A DNA stretch of 64,000 nucleotides, taken from Branchiostoma floridae (Eukaryota > Chordata > Leptocardii > Amphioxiformes > Branchiostomatidae). Within the stretch, counting starts at the first letter, position 1, and each line of letters opens with the position of its first letter. A program made the translations under genes and the position numbers. Shown here piece after piece: positions 14,573-25,400 of the stretch. The notes under the pieces are model-generated. The model was not told where the DNA came from, searched no databases, and saw nothing but the letters and a program-made list of their open reading frames with translations. The stretch is taken from positions 6,081,918 to 6,145,917 of the forward strand of contig NC_049992.1 of NCBI RefSeq assembly GCF_000003815.2, given 5' to 3'.

Positions 14573-14645
14573 ATGGATATATAGATGGATGGATAAATGG
14601 GTGGATAGATGGATGGAAGGATGGATGGATGGATAGAAGGAAAGA
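14573..14645. repeat. (GGAT)n microsatellite
   Basis: Imperfect GATG/GATA units downstream of the sialyltransferase 3' end. Confidence 0.92.
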
Positions 14646-14760
14646 CAATTGGATACAATATTGGAAGAATTGTAATATTAATATGAATGCCTAGTATTAC
14701 ATGTTTTGTCGGTAGAATCCAATAAGTCTCCTACCAGATGGTATTATTACCGCAGAATCA

Positions 14761-17700
14761 TTAATAACATACGTCTGAAACAAGCTTTATTGCCCCACTC
14801 TTGTGAAGCGTTGTAAGAAAGTCATATTCAACACTAAAGTTGTGCCTGTTTCTGTGACTAACGGGGGTACGATCATAGTAGTGGTAGAACAGCGTCCTGT
14901 TGCGCATGTCCGTGGCGAATGGGAAGAAGCCGTACAGGGTGATGACGTCACAGAACGTCGTTCCCAGGATGAAGGCGATGAGCCCGGATGTCGGAGATTG
15001 CAACTCGGGAATCAACGTTGCACTCAGCAAGCTGGGTAAACACAGCAGTGGTGAAAACAAGTAACGCCAGTTCACCTTTATCCACTGGGTTAACTTATAT
15101 CCGTTGTTTTAAGAAAAAAAACAAGGTTTTTAGCCATTTAAGGATATCAAGTCGACGGACGGTGGTTTTAAACTACAATCTTTTGAAAATATTACAATTT
15201 GAAATTAACCATCCAACGACTTCATCTCCTTTTTTTTAACAACGGATATAGGTAACCCCACGGATAAAGGTGAACTAGCGTTACATAGTATCTACCGATT
15301 TTGTTGCTTGTCTGTCTATTGCCATATCTATCAATATCTCGTCGTCCTCTCTTCCCGTCTCTATTGATGTATGGCTTTATGTCTATCAGATTCTATCAGA
15401 TTCTATGTATGCCTATAGGTGGTGTCTCACTGCACTTGGGGCACCGGTGCGGCACTAGAGGGTTCGAGGGATTTTTTTGGTACTTTGCTGTCTTCTAAGT
15501 CATACGCATTACGGTATATGTAGATTATAAAAAATCGGCAAAAATAACACAACAGTACTACAGTGCCGCACTGGTGCCCCAAGTGCAGTGAGAAACCACC
15601 TTAAGTAGTAAGGTTACATGAATCGCTACGTGTCTTTGTGGTTCGCATGGTGCTGAGGTTACTCTACAAGCAGAGGTTGAGTTGCGTAGATATAATAGAT
15701 ATAACGTTAGTTGTAGCCGGAAAAATTACACCGGCGCTCCTCTTACTTTCGACACAAGAAGACATCACTGTTTTTATCCTCAGAGATAGAATAAACTGAA
15801 AAAAAGGTGCAGTATATACTGTTTCGTGGTTCTTAGCTTTCTTACCGAGTGATTTTACGTGGCAAGTAGTCCCGAGAATAAGTAATTGAGATGTTCAGGC
15901 CGTTGTTTGCCAGACTGGTTTCCAGAGCTAGTAGGGCCTCCTTGACTTGGTTTGACATTCCTTTAATATAACTGATGACGCCATGGTTCAGAGGGGACAA
16001 GCGTTCCACAAGTGCTTCCCGTGTGGTGGTGTCTGATAGTTTCCTCGGCAGTCGTTTGGCGAGGGCCAAATTGACTAAAGTCATGTTCGCCTTTGTCCCA
16101 ACGTCCTGTTTATAAAAGGACGATATGATTGATAAAAAGAAATTTCTAACCGCTATAAACACACTTCCATGCAGCCGTTCACTTTCTGGGTAGGTACTCT
16201 CAACTGCTAGGCACTCTCCATAATAAGTCTTGATTACTTAGTGAAGGTATGTGTTCTAGTTGAACATGATTATCATACAGACATTATCATATTTTAAACT
16301 GATACGAGTGAGACAAGTTCACATAGTCAGAACTCGGTACAATAAGTAGGTAAGGTGGTATCAAAGTTACTGCACTTGGGGCACCGGTGTGGCACTGCAG
16401 GGTTCGAAGGATTACTCAACGAATTTCAGAGATAAAGAACGAATTTCCTTTCGCTTTTTGTATTTTTTTTCTTCTGAGTCATATTTTTACTTATTACGCA
16501 ATATCTAACTCGGCGCAAAATCGGCGAAAATAACACAAAAGTGACGCAGTGAACGAACCCCGCAGTGCTGCATCGGTGCCCCAAGTGCACTGAGATACCA
16601 CATGTAGGTAGTCGACGTACGGGGTTCAGTACCTAGGCAAGAAAAAATATCTGACAATTCCCAGTTGTTAAAAATCAAACATAGCGAACAGTTAAACACT
16701 TGCGTCGTATAGCTTTATTGTTTACCTTCTCATAGTTTTTGACGGGCGCCATGTTGATTCTGATGACGTAATCATGATAATCGATCTCGTTCCCACAGTT
16801 GCTGTTGAGAAGAATCCCGCCATTTCCGATGATTGCGCATGCGCGGTAATGCCCAACAGGTGTACTTGTGACGCACTTTTTCTTTCCTCTACATTTTTCA
16901 TTGTTTTCCTCCATGTCCGAGAAGTAGACAAAATTCGTCGAGGTGTCGAAATGTTGCATAGTCAGATTTCTGCAAGTACATTGGGACTTTTATATGACGA
17001 CACTTTTGCTCAGATCTACGTAATCTTGTTTATTGGGGCTTATTGTCGTTGCAACGCAACGTGTGATTGGCACACTTTAAAAAAAAACTACATATTCAAA
17101 GACCTATATTTTGTCTAGAACATTTTTTTTACCCGATGTATCCATCTGCCTAATATACCCATGTTCTCATTAATGAGATGTTTGTATATGCGTGTATTTG
17201 TGACCCACACGAATTTACGACAAATTTACGCTGTCTTCTTAAGCCATCAGACCCGACTGGACATTTATAAGACGACAGGTTTGCTCAGAATTATGTAATC
17301 TTGTTTATTGGGGCTTATTGACCCAATTTACTGCAGTCACGTGAGTTATGCAAGCGTGACGTCATCAATGGGTCAAAGGCTTTTGTGCCCGCCGTCCCGG
17401 TTGATGGATGTGATAAAATAACAAGAGTAATATCCCTATAATTATAAAACATTCATGTTCATGTCAAAAAGTGGTTCAAAATGCAGCATGAAATGAAATG
17501 AAGTCATACCTGATCATATCTTTGGTGTTGTCAGTGGTTTTGTGTGTGTTCGAAACATTGAACAATGGGTGTGATATCCTTCTGCAAGCCAAAATAAAAT
17601 GTAAACGAGTTATAGTTATGTAGACAAAGTGATATGTTAATCTAACATAGTATATATTGTCAAAGGCACACAAAAATAGGCTTACTCTTATTTTTAGCAC

Positions 17701-17967
17701 TAGTTAGTAATTTTACACGACTGTTGGTGCTAGGATAAAAATTTCTACGCTTCTGACAGGAAGCTTATTTCTGATTGGCCCCATTTTTTCCGTATTCCTC
17801 TCAAATCATTCCAAATTTAAGCATAAACGTATCGTCAGTACTACTTACCTCTGAATTGTGTATACTGAGTTCCAGTCGCAAAGACTGATCACGATCATAG
17901 TTGTCGTCGCTAGACAGCAGAGTGTCAGAAATGTACAGAAAACGGACGGTTCGCCAGGAGAAGCCAT
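14761..17967 (-). CDS. alpha-2,8-sialyltransferase, ST8Sia type (5 exons, 321 aa)
   Basis: Transfers sialic acid from CMP-sialic acid onto glycans in the Golgi lumen (family knowledge, GT29). Exons on the minus strand, in order: 17967-17849, 17581-17510, 16969-16726, 16105-15846, 15031-14761. All introns are GT-AG and the phases agree, giving 966 nt. Residues about 9-32 are a hydrophobic signal anchor after a short cytoplasmic tail (type II protein). Sialylmotif L lies near residues 106-150 (ACAIIGNGGILLNSNCG, then IRINMAPV). Sialylmotif S lies near 235-270 (SPTSGLIAF, LYGFFPF). Motif III is HYYD at 282-285 and motif VS is H295-x4-E300. The C-terminal Cys typical of the family is present (VCY end). 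The stem is short, so the protein is slightly smaller than vertebrate ST8Sia enzymes (about 340-380 aa). The start was chosen because it is the only Met ahead of the anchor. HNFSVE and TLHKSGAIKL fit ST8Sia better than ST3 or ST6 enzymes; I cannot assign a subtype. Two MITEs sit in introns 3 and 4. Confidence 0.92.
15417..15601. mobile_element. MITE, family A (185 bp, ST8Sia intron 4)
   Basis: AGGTGGTGTCTCACTGCACT at the left; GTGCAGTGAGAAACCACCT at the right. Shorter centre than the other copies. Confidence 0.88.
16353..16603. mobile_element. MITE, family A (251 bp, ST8Sia intron 3)
   Basis: AGGTGGTATCAAAGTTACTG at the left; GTGCACTGAGATACCACAT at the right; flanked on each side by GTAGGTA. 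Confidence 0.88.
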
Positions 17968-18703
17968 TGTGGGGGTAGAATTTGGGTCAGAAACCAATAT
18001 GGACGTCAAATTATTTCATAATGACACCAAGGTTGTCCCCTGTTAATAATCTTGTGAAATTTTAGTGGTCATGCAATACGTTGTTTTGTAGTAACGGAGG
18101 GAGCGAACCCCCGATCCTACCGTATTACCGAAAAAAGTCTGAATAGGGTTTATGTCAAGAGCGAGCAACTGTGCGTGTGTTTACGGATATGGGATATTGT
18201 GCATCCTGTATCCTGTATGTGACTCACTCAACCCAACTTATGATAGATGAATAAAAGCATTGTCAAAGCGGTCCTTGTGACACTGACACACGGACATCAT
18301 GTGGAGGTTAAATTGTGGTATTCCCCTAGGTCTGGTTGTGCCATAGTAGTGTCTTTTATGTGCATTACTCGGTGTGTGTCTATGTTTTTGGATATTTGTG
18401 GCCCACATAATAAGGTAATGAAAAATACCCCGCAGCAGTTCCCCAAAAGCAGCCAGGGGACACAAACTTTCATCGATATCACTCTCTGTCCCAAGAGCTA
18501 CATGTACCTACGTATACCACTAAAAAATACAACCAAAGCATGTCCAGAACATGTCATATTAAAGACAGAACTTCTGCTGGAGTATGCTACAAAGTCGCCA
18601 GGAGTATCTAGGAGGCCCACTGTCAAACTTGACCTTTGATTTTCTGACCCTCATCCACCTACCAAATATCATCAAGACCACCAAAGGCTTTTCGAGTTAT
18701 GCT

Positions 18704-18720
18704 GTATACACACACACGCG

Positions 18721-18752
<32 letters not shown>

Positions 18753-18785
18753 AACACACACACATAACACACATAAACACACCGA
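18704..18785. repeat. (CA)n microsatellite
   Basis: Interrupted CACA run with CG and AA variants, upstream of the sialyltransferase. Confidence 0.95.
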
Positions 18786-19689
18786 ATACATAATCTCCTT
18801 GGAGAAGGTAATGATTCTGAATGCCTTAGCTATTCTATCTCTGAATCCCTAATCATGCCTTTTTTTTCATTTTGTGTATTATTCGTGTACCTGCCCCAAA
18901 AGTAAAATGCTGTACGAGCGTGTGTTTATAGCGCTTAGAAATTTTACTGTTTACGTGACCTAAATTTGGCCATTTCTTTACAAGACCCTGCGACCAGTTC
19001 AGCTATCAATCCCTAAATCAGGTCTTATCATTTAATGCAGGAAATTTGTACATGTTCTTTATTGATTATGCAAATAAGCTGCCCTGTACAGCCTGAACGT
19101 TTTCAGAAATACGTGGCGGACGTGGCCTCCCAAAAAAAGTACGGACAAATTGCACGTACGGCGGGTTGTGCCCTTGGCTTTATGTAACGCTAGTTGACGC
19201 ATTTTCTGATACACATAACTGATGACAGCGGACAGCGATGTGCGGAGATAATCTGATTAATGAAACCGCAGGACTGAAACCACTCCCTGGGGACCCTCGG
19301 GAGATCGGTCCATTCCTGTTGACTGAATCTGGGGCTTAATGTTTAATAAGAGAGACAAATTACCTCAGCGTACAGCCGGCCAATCTGTCACTCAACCGGG
19401 ATGCGTGACATATCACGATTTGATGTTTGTAGTAGCCTCGAAATTAGACTCCATGACAAGGCCATTGACATAAAGTTACATTCATAACATGTATGTTCAC
19501 CAACTCTATTTTCAAGGAAAGGAACATTTTTGGGGCTTTCCTTCTTCCTCTTCTTATTTGTCTTCTACAAGCAAAAAATGTGACCAGTGACTGTTAGCAG
19601 GTGGCTATTTAGCAAAGTTTGTTGGACATTCTGTGGCGTTGACAGATCGATTACATAATGTAGAGGCAGGACAGAGCTGGAGGTACTTC

Positions 19690-19883
19690 TAACCCTTCTC
19701 CGAGTTAACATGCACCTTGAACAGGGACTGACTCTCAAACCTACACCCCTTCCAAAAGACAGGCACAGCCTCAACCGAACTGTCCCTATCTAGGATTCCA
19801 CCAGGCTCTTTCAGTTACTAACTAGTTGAGACCAGGAGCTCAACTGTGAGGCTACTACCAGTTGAGCTACAGGGACCCCGTAA
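19690..19883 (-). mobile_element. second tRNA-derived SINE family, reverse copy
   Basis: On the minus strand the head reads GGGGTCCCTGTAGCTCAACT, GGTAGTAGCCTCACAGTTGA, GCTCCTGGTCTCAACTAG. The same head is at 26066-26125 on the plus strand, so it is a repeat and not a single-copy tRNA gene. Confidence 0.65.
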
Positions 19884-20214
19884 AATTAGCTGACAGCTGG
19901 ATATTGGAAACCAGACGTTCCGAGCACGGAGCCTGCTTTTTGAGACTAGTCTGTGGTGATTTTCGGACAAGCGCACGGAGGATTATGTCAACAGTTCGCG
20001 GTCCTTCGTCGTGTTTGTCTGACGCTTGAACGCACGCGGTGCGCAAATTGAAACGTGGAATGTCATCCTCGAGCGAATTAAAACCGCTTTCCACACTTAG
20101 AACGGAAGGACTGGATGGATTATTCTCGCCCTTTTCCTTCCACAAAGTGTTTCTGTGATATTGAACCTCTAGATGTTCAAAAGAACGGTGAACAGCTCTA
20201 GCTAGCCTACTCAA
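19867..20214 (-). other. unrecognised 115-codon open frame
   Basis: A minus-strand frame (MSRLARAVHRSFEHLEV...) with a fairly even, coding-like amino-acid mix, ending at the border of the SINE at 19883. I see no domain, signal peptide or known motif, and no matching exon nearby. It could be an exon fragment of an unseen gene or chance. Confidence 0.15.
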
Positions 20215-21022
20215 GACGACTCAAGATCATGCTGGCTGTTGTATCTAACGTTACAAAGCTCTCTGTAATTGGCCTATGGGAGGAAATAAAGACCACACAC
20301 ACCACAAGCCATTCTTTGGGTACTGCTTCAATAGTCTTTCAAGCTTCAGTTTGAACACACAAGTATCATTTACAAGGCAGAAGAATCTATAAAGTAAAGT
20401 TGTTCTGAAAAAGTCAACATCAAACCAAAGTGAAAACAATTTCTATTGGACTATCTAAAACTTGTCTTCTCCTCCGTTACATACATGTATCAACATAGAA
20501 TATAAAACCTGATCTTTAACAAGATCTGCTCAGTGTCACTAATAAAAGATAGTGGATGGCGCTATCTGAAACTTCTGACCATTGCCAAATTCATCCGGCA
20601 GTTGCTTGAGTAATTGCTATTTTGGCGTATAATCGGTTCTTAAGATCGCTTAATACATATTCTTGTTGTCCCCATGTGCCTTCAGTTTCACGTTCAAGTC
20701 CAAACCATGGTTTGCAAAACAAATTTGGCAAAGATGTCAACTTTTATTATACGGACAATACTTTAAGATGGCGCGTGTGGCATTTTAGCATGTATTATCA
20801 AGATCCAATTTCCGGTCTTGGCTAAGCAGATTCAAATGTGGCATTTTCTATATCGATCCCTCTCATTAACACCAATCTTCATGCAGTAGATTGTAAGAGG
20901 ATTTTTGTCATGGAAAATGTGAAAAGTCCCCTCTTACCAAAGGATTAGAGCTTGTGTTACCAGAAGATATTGAGCTTATGTAATTACGCCCGTTCACTAT
21001 CTTACAAGAGGTGGAACACTTA

Positions 21023-21105
21023 AGGTGGTATCTCACTGCAGTTGGGTCACCGGTGCGGCACTGAGGGGTTCAAAAGATTACCCGAATTTCAGAGATAAAG
21101 TCTGC
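21023..21105 (+). mobile_element. MITE, family A, left part only
   Basis: AGGTGGTATCTCACTGCAG, CACCGGTGCGGCACTGAGGG and GAATTTCAGAGATAAAG match the left half of the 16353 copy. Then similarity is lost; the N gap starts 118 bases on, so the right end may be missing from the assembly. Confidence 0.75.
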
Positions 21106-21222
21106 AATAACTCCAATTTAAAGTTTGCTTTAAGACCTAGACACTTTGTTATACACTGTTTGTTATACACCCTTTATGTTACCTGCAATTAACCCACGGG
21201 AAAGAATATAGGTTTACAATAA

Positions 21223-21322
21223 NNNNNNNNNNNNNNNNNNNNNNNNNNNNNNNNNNNNNNNNNNNNNNNNNNNNNNNNNNNNNNNNNNNNNNNNNNNNNN
21301 NNNNNNNNNNNNNNNNNNNNNN
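21223..21322. other. assembly gap (100 N)
   Basis: Exactly 100 N, the usual placeholder for a gap of unknown size, so distances across it are not reliable. Confidence 1.
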
Positions 21323-21901
21323 TAGTGCATTAGATGTCAATATTATACAGACTGCCTAATTCAGAATATTTCCACTTTAACAAATGTGATATTGCTTAGG
21401 TTACCTTTAACGGTAATGGAAAATCAGTTTACACGTTAAGGAAAGAGGTCCACTCATTGAATTTACCGTGTGTGTAATTAATATAATCCAAGCACCCACC
21501 TGCAATGCACTCCAATATCGCTAAACGTCGCTTCAGCGTAGTGAAACAACTTTTACCCCCTACCCTGCCAATGGAATAGTCCGTCTGCATCTCGTTCCCA
21601 AGAATCCCACATCGTCTTGTTCCCAGGAATCCATGTAAACAATGCACCGTGAGAACAAAGGGCTAAGAACAAGTAGGTAAAATCGTTGATTTTATCTTTT
21701 TGCGCAGGATTTTTCCATTAATATTTGAGTATATTGAACCAAATATATTGCACTGTATCTTGACAAATTCGCGAGAAATTGTATCGTAGTTCTCCGGCGC
21801 TACGGGGTTACTAGAGTTCACGGGGATGAGTCATGGGGGAGGGGGGCGTGACGCTGCCGGCCCAGGCATGCCCTGGGACGTCATATAGGTGTTTACAGGT
21901 G

Positions 21902-21956
21902 TATATAAAGGGCGACTGTTTGGTGTAGACATCAGAGTGTGGTACGGGTGGAACAG
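21902..21956 (+). promoter_or_regulatory. TATA box and short 5' non-coding exon of LIG3
   Basis: TATATAAAG at 21902-21910 is followed about 45 bases later by a strong splice donor (GAACAG then GTAAGC, intron from 21957). A matching acceptor (TTTGTTCCAG) ends at 22353, 55 bases before the first LIG3 ATG. The simplest reading is transcription starting near 21930, a tiny non-coding first exon and a 397-bp intron. The start site is inferred from the usual 25-30 bp TATA spacing. Confidence 0.55.
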
Positions 21957-22408
21957 GTAAGCTGGTAGGAAACTGGAGTCTTGAATATCGTAGCTTTTAT
22001 TCATTTTTTCAGAATTGATCCGTCTGAAAAATATTGCATGCATATTCGAAAATTATGATAACATAGGCGATGATAATACATGTAATAACAGAATTCAGAA
22101 TGTAAGGTATATAATTTACTTTGTACTTATATTAACAGTTTAGCTTTATTAGTATATTACAAGATTTTACAACAGTGATAAAATGATTTTAATAAATTGT
22201 GGAGCCTATAATATAACGTTATTAGGTTAATTGATATATTCTATATAATGTTACGTGTATGTTGTTTGACGTCTCAGCCTAGTTTCTAACTAGCTCTACA
22301 GTAATTCTTCTTTACTTTGTATTTGATTTTGTGATCTTTGTCATTTGTTCCAGAATTCAGTCCTACCCGTATAAACCCGATAAAGAAGCGATTTGACCAC
22401 ACTACTAC

Positions 22409-25400
22409 ATGCTAGTCCGACTTCTATGGTCTCCAAGCGTTAGTACTAAGGCTGCGAGAACCCTCAACCTCCAGAAATCATTACATCACAGCCCCGTATT
22501 GAGAAGAGCAGCATCTTTTGTCAGTAGCAAGGCCTGTAACTACCTCTGGAAACATTGGCGCAGCAGTCCAGTGTGTATCCCAGCTGCCTTCTGTAACACA
22601 CGGATACTGAACCCCTGGAGTAGCACCATCCATACAGGAGTTAGCATCATGTCGGAACAGAGGTTTGTTTGTTTTTGTTTCTTTTGCACAGCCAGTAAAC
22701 CACCTTTAGGCGTAACGTTCCAGCTTTGTGCATGATCATACCAAGGAGGTTAAAAATGTCTTTTTTAACCTCTTTGATCATACTAAGGGCTACGTACCAA
22801 GAAGAAACATCAGGTACAGGTAAAGTTAAGTTAGCGGTACAGACCAGTGTTCTTGCCAAGCTTTTTCAGTATAGGGGGCCTCTATGCTGTGATTGGGATC
22901 CCCTATGCTGTGATTCGGGCCCCTATGCTGTGATTTGGGAGTTTTCTGTAGTTTTGTAACAACGGTAGAATAAAGTTGGCTATATATTTCCCAATACTTG
23001 GCCCTCAAAATGCAGAAAATAGTGTTTCAGGAGTTAAAGAGGAGGATTCCTCCCATACCCCCTTACAAGGCTCACGCCTGAATACTGCGTACCACATGGC
23101 TTTGCTGCACTAAGATACCCCTGGTGAGAGCACCTCAGACTGAGAAAAATAGGTACTATAAAGTTCCTATCCCAAAGGCATATTAAAGGCCAGCAAGGGA
23201 TTCAAACACAGAACCTGTAGATTCTATGTCAACGACCCTAAGTAAGCCCTTGCCCACCTTGCCACCGACAGGTTCTGTGTCGAGTACGCCAAACAGGGCA
23301 GGGCCGGCTGCAAGAAGTGCAAGCAGAAGATCGAGAAGGGTCTCCCCCGCATCGGCAAGATCGTTCCCAACTTCTTCCACGAGGGAGACGGGGAGATGAA
23401 GCAGTGGTATCACGTCGCCTGCATCTTCGAGACGTTCCAGAGGGCGCGCGCCACCACCAAGAAGATCGAGGATGCCTCAGACTTGGAGGGCTGGGAAGAC
23501 ATGGAGGATGAGGAGAAACAAACCATTCTCAAGCTCATCAAAGGTATTTACATTGTAAACATTAGATATAGTGATAGCATAGCTGCAGATATATTGTTTA
23601 TTCCATTGTAATACTACGTAATAGTACTTAGTCTTCAGTATCCCATCATGGGATTTGTTGCATTTAGCCCACATGGGCAGGAACATGCAAATTAAGATCA
23701 TTATTGTACATATTTTAGTACTAATCATAGGAGCAGTGGGTTGTTATTCTCTGGGTCTAGGGTTTTGGGAGGTGGAGCTTATCCCTTCCATCACCTTTTA
23801 CCTCCCCAACCAAAGTCAGGTACTACCCATTTCTACCTGTGGAGTGTAGAAAGTCATGTTAAGTGTTTCTCCCAAGGACAAATATGTATTATCTAGCCAG
23901 GAATGCCAAGAATCTTTTGAACATGATACTGATGGCTAAACAGCAGGTTCTTAACTCACTTCCAAATGTTTAGCTAGATGTAGAACAAGTTAATTTTTCA
24001 AGTGAAAATATTGAGCCAGCAGTCACTACAGAGGATATCGGTACATAGATTGTTGCTCTGTCTCCTGAATTTACTGGTAAGCATTGCGAGGTTTTACTAA
24101 GCTTTAGATCTTAGTTTTCAATCAGAGATTGGACATCCCTCAACTTACAGGAAAGACTGGCTGTAGCAGAAGACAGACGGGCCTGGAGAAAACTCCATCT
24201 TCATGTTTACCTAATGTCCCCCCAACGACCTGGAGGTCAAGGGACTAAATTGGTTGGTAGGTAGATCTCCTAAATGTTTTTTTTTCTTTTCTTCTGCCCC
24301 CAGAGTTGGAGAGCAAGGCAAAGTCTCCTAAGAAGAAGGTTGTCCAGGCGACACTGTCTACTAAAGGAAAAATTCAGTCTCCCACCAAGAAGGCTGCTAG
24401 CAGTGCCACTGTCTCAGATGGTAAGAGTTAGCAGTAGTATCCAGTATTTGAATATACTCATTGTATATCACCCATGGTACCAGATTGACTGCGAGTCAGA
24501 TAGAGCGATCCGACCCGCTGGAGGGCTGGGACAGAGGGTGATACATAATACATCGTGTTGTATTTTATTCATGTCATACCCAGGTCGGAAAACACTGATT
24601 TATTTGCCAAACTACTTATGAAAAGGATAAAACTTGACACATCGTTTCAACCTGCACTAACAACTTATTCTTTAAGGACATTAATATGAGAATAATTCAA
24701 ACAAAAGCACCCCGTCTGCTTGCACCAGTTATTCAAATCATCCTCATATCAAATAATAAATTTATACTCATCTCACACTCTCCTTTCTAGATTCCCCAGC
24801 AGCAGGCCCATCATCATCATCATCAGCCAGTACCTCGGTGTCGATGACCTCCCCCACCCCCACCCCTGACATAGACCACAAGGACAACGCGTTCCGAGAG
24901 TTCCGCCGGCTGTGTGCGCTCATCGCCGAGGAACCGGGCTACAACGCCAAGACTAAACTGGTGTCAGACTTCCTGAAGAAAGGATCCAATGGAGGTCAGA
25001 AAATTTTTTTTCTGCATCTTCCAATTCAATTAGAAGGAGGGTTTGAAATAAAAAGGAAAAAACAAACAGTCAAACCTGTTCATTTTGGTCATGTTAATCG
25101 CTTTTTTTTCGGCCCCTTAGATATTTTGTGCCATTGACATCAAGGCCACACGGTACATACCTACATACACATGGAAAACAATACCTCCACTTTTCATGGA
25201 AGTGATAACAAGTTAAGAGGAACTCTTGTTTTTCTCCCCAGATGGATTTAAGGGCGACACTTTCCTGGTGGTGAAGCTTCTCCTTCCCGGGGTAGTGAAG
25301 AGAGTGTACAACCTGAACAACAAGCAGCTGCTCAAGCACTTCGCTAACATCTTTGGGGTCAACCTGGCAGACATGTTGACTGACCTTGAGCTAGGTAAGC

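Larger units (their letters stand above)
17968..21901. other. intergenic between sialyltransferase and LIG3
   Basis: The two genes are divergent, so both promoters lie here. Contents: CA repeat, SINE, one weak frame, a MITE fragment and the gap. A minus-strand frame at 21647-21429 ends near donor-like TGCAG/GTGGGT and could be a non-coding exon, unproven. Confidence 0.5.

Noticed and set aside
21429-21647. possible minus-strand exon (LGTRRCGILGNEMQTDYS)
   Set aside because: Has a donor-like end but I recognise no family and find no partner exon; kept only as a possible non-coding exon.
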